From: Chloroflexota bacterium
GTDB lineage: Bacteria > Chloroflexota > Dehalococcoidia > JACQTR01
Reading direction: 5' to 3'
Length of the DNA stretch: 6,774 bases
Assembly (NCBI GenBank): GCA_016210705.1
Contig: JACQTR010000209.1
Span: 1 to 6,774, forward strand
Shown in pieces: positions 6,097 through 6,774 of this stretch. A model generated the notes under the pieces. It worked only from the letters and a program-made list of their open reading frames with translations. It did no database searches and had not been told where the DNA came from. The translations under genes were made by a program, and so were the position numbers. Numbering within the stretch: position 1 is the first letter of the stretch; every line of letters begins with the position of its first letter.

Positions 6097-6774
6097 CTAT
6101 CTTGACTTACCTCTGAGGTCGTTATAGGGCCCGTCCCTCCAGGCTAGAGCTGCTTTCATACCTTCCTGCTGTATTTTCTCTCGCCAAGCAATCCCCTGCT
6201 CTGATAGTTGATACATTAGATCGTAATCAGAAGAAGACCTAATAGATGATTCGATGCCCATGTTTTGCCACCAGCGATTCAGGGTCTCTTTGTGGATGGC
6301 GAGGGCATCCGCCGACTGATGGGCTATCATCTCGGCCCATCTATTTACTTCCTCTTCCACTTTGTCTGCAGGAACTGCTTTGTTTATCATGCCTATTTGT
6401 TCTGCCTCTATGCCACTTATTTGCCTGCCGGTATAGAGTAGCTCTTTGCTCTTCCTCATGCCGATTAAGAGAGGCCAAATACATGAATTTCTGGGGTGTC
6501 CCATAGCTCTCACGGCGGGGTGCCCGATGATTGCATCCTCGGCGGCTATCACGAGATCGCACATCATGGCATATTCGCAGCTGCCAGCAAGGCAATATCC
6601 ATGCACCTGGGCGATGGTAACCTTTGGAAGGTGCCACAGGAATAATTGGCGTCGGGCGCCATCATGCATTCCCCATCTAGCTGGCCCCAACGCTCCTGGT
6701 TCACCGAGCCGCGCACGCCTAGTTCCTGGAGTTCCTGAACCACTAATATCGTAGCCAGCACCGAATCCACGCCC
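6097..6774 (-). CDS. Enoyl-CoA hydratase/isomerase (crotonase) family protein, N-terminus outside window
   Basis: The frame stays open to the right edge of the window, giving 225 visible residues; a TTG at 6690 is not the start because crotonase motifs continue upstream of it. Near the edge GRGFGAGYDIS (residues 1-11) is the first oxyanion-hole motif. GYCLAGSCEYAMMCDLVIA (59-77) supplies the second: Gly64 matches Gly141 of rat mitochondrial enoyl-CoA hydratase and Glu67 matches catalytic Glu144. In the next motif, IGHPAVRAMGHPR (83-95), Ala87 stands where hydratases have Glu164. Next come TGRQISGIEAEQIGMINKAV (115-134) and a helical C-terminus with WREKIQQEGMKAALAWRD. Family members act on acyl-CoA thioesters in the cytoplasm (hydration, isomerisation, C-C cleavage). 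The missing second Glu makes ordinary hydratase activity doubtful, and the exact reaction is unknown. About 50-70 N-terminal residues are probably missing. It is upstream of and codirectional with SBP3, with no convincing terminator between them. Confidence 0.9.
   Translation of the reverse strand, partial: GRGFGAGYDISGSGTPGTRRARLGEPGALGPARWGMHDGARRQLFLWHLPKVTIAQVHGYCLAGSCEYAMMCDLVIAAEDAIIGHPAVRAMGHPRNSCIWPLLIGMRKSKELLYTGRQISGIEAEQIGMINKAVPADKVEEEVNRWAEMIAHQSADALAIHKETLNRWWQNMGIESSIRSSSDYDLMYQLSEQGIAWREKIQQEGMKAALAWRDGPYNDLRGKSR

Noticed and set aside
6097..6690. Crotonase gene starting at the TTG at 6690
   Set aside because: The same frame is open to the window edge and encodes the first oxyanion-hole motif (GFGAGYDIS) upstream, so the true start is outside the window.

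Overview
This 6.8 kb window looks bacterial. It is dense with genes on the minus strand. At the left edge is the 3' part of an ABC-2 type transporter permease on the plus strand. Facing it is a minus-strand block with the transcription order: enoyl-CoA hydratase-like gene (cut by the right edge), then three consecutive paralogous family 5 extracellular solute-binding lipoproteins, called here SBP3, SBP2 and SBP1. The mixture of many peptide-type solute-binding lipoproteins and crotonase genes, with moderate G+C, would fit an uncultured heterotroph such as a Chloroflexota/Dehalococcoidia relative. That placement is an impression from protein style only and is weakly supported.

Layout: 2-634 (+) ABC-2 permease fragment; 654-683 a strong hairpin between convergent genes; 705-2366 (-) SBP1; 2468-2506 hairpin plus T-tract terminating SBP2; 2527-4194 (-) SBP2; 4296-5960 (-) SBP3; 5961-6096 a 136-base leader with possible promoter elements; 6097-6774 (-) crotonase-family protein lacking its N-terminus. 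No intergenic stretch exceeds about 160 bases, and I saw no tRNA, rRNA, CRISPR, transposase or insertion sequence.

The three SBPs are 553, 555 and 554 residues long and align almost without gaps. By hand count over residues 41-290 they are about 64-75% identical. Each has its own lipoprotein signal peptide and an almost identical ribosome binding site (GGAGGG four bases before ATG). At least one terminator separates members, so they look like independently expressed copies made by tandem duplication rather than parts of one transporter operon. No cognate DppBC-type permease or DppDF-type ATPase lies in the window; the ABC-2 permease at the left belongs to the exporter-type class and is not their expected partner.

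The most interesting points are: the orphan SBP triplet with divergence concentrated in a few loops; nucleotide-identical blocks shared by different pairs of copies, suggesting gene conversion; a pair of cysteines unique to SBP3; and a crotonase protein that keeps the oxyanion-hole residues and one catalytic Glu but has Ala where hydratases have the second Glu. I found no clearly new system in the window.
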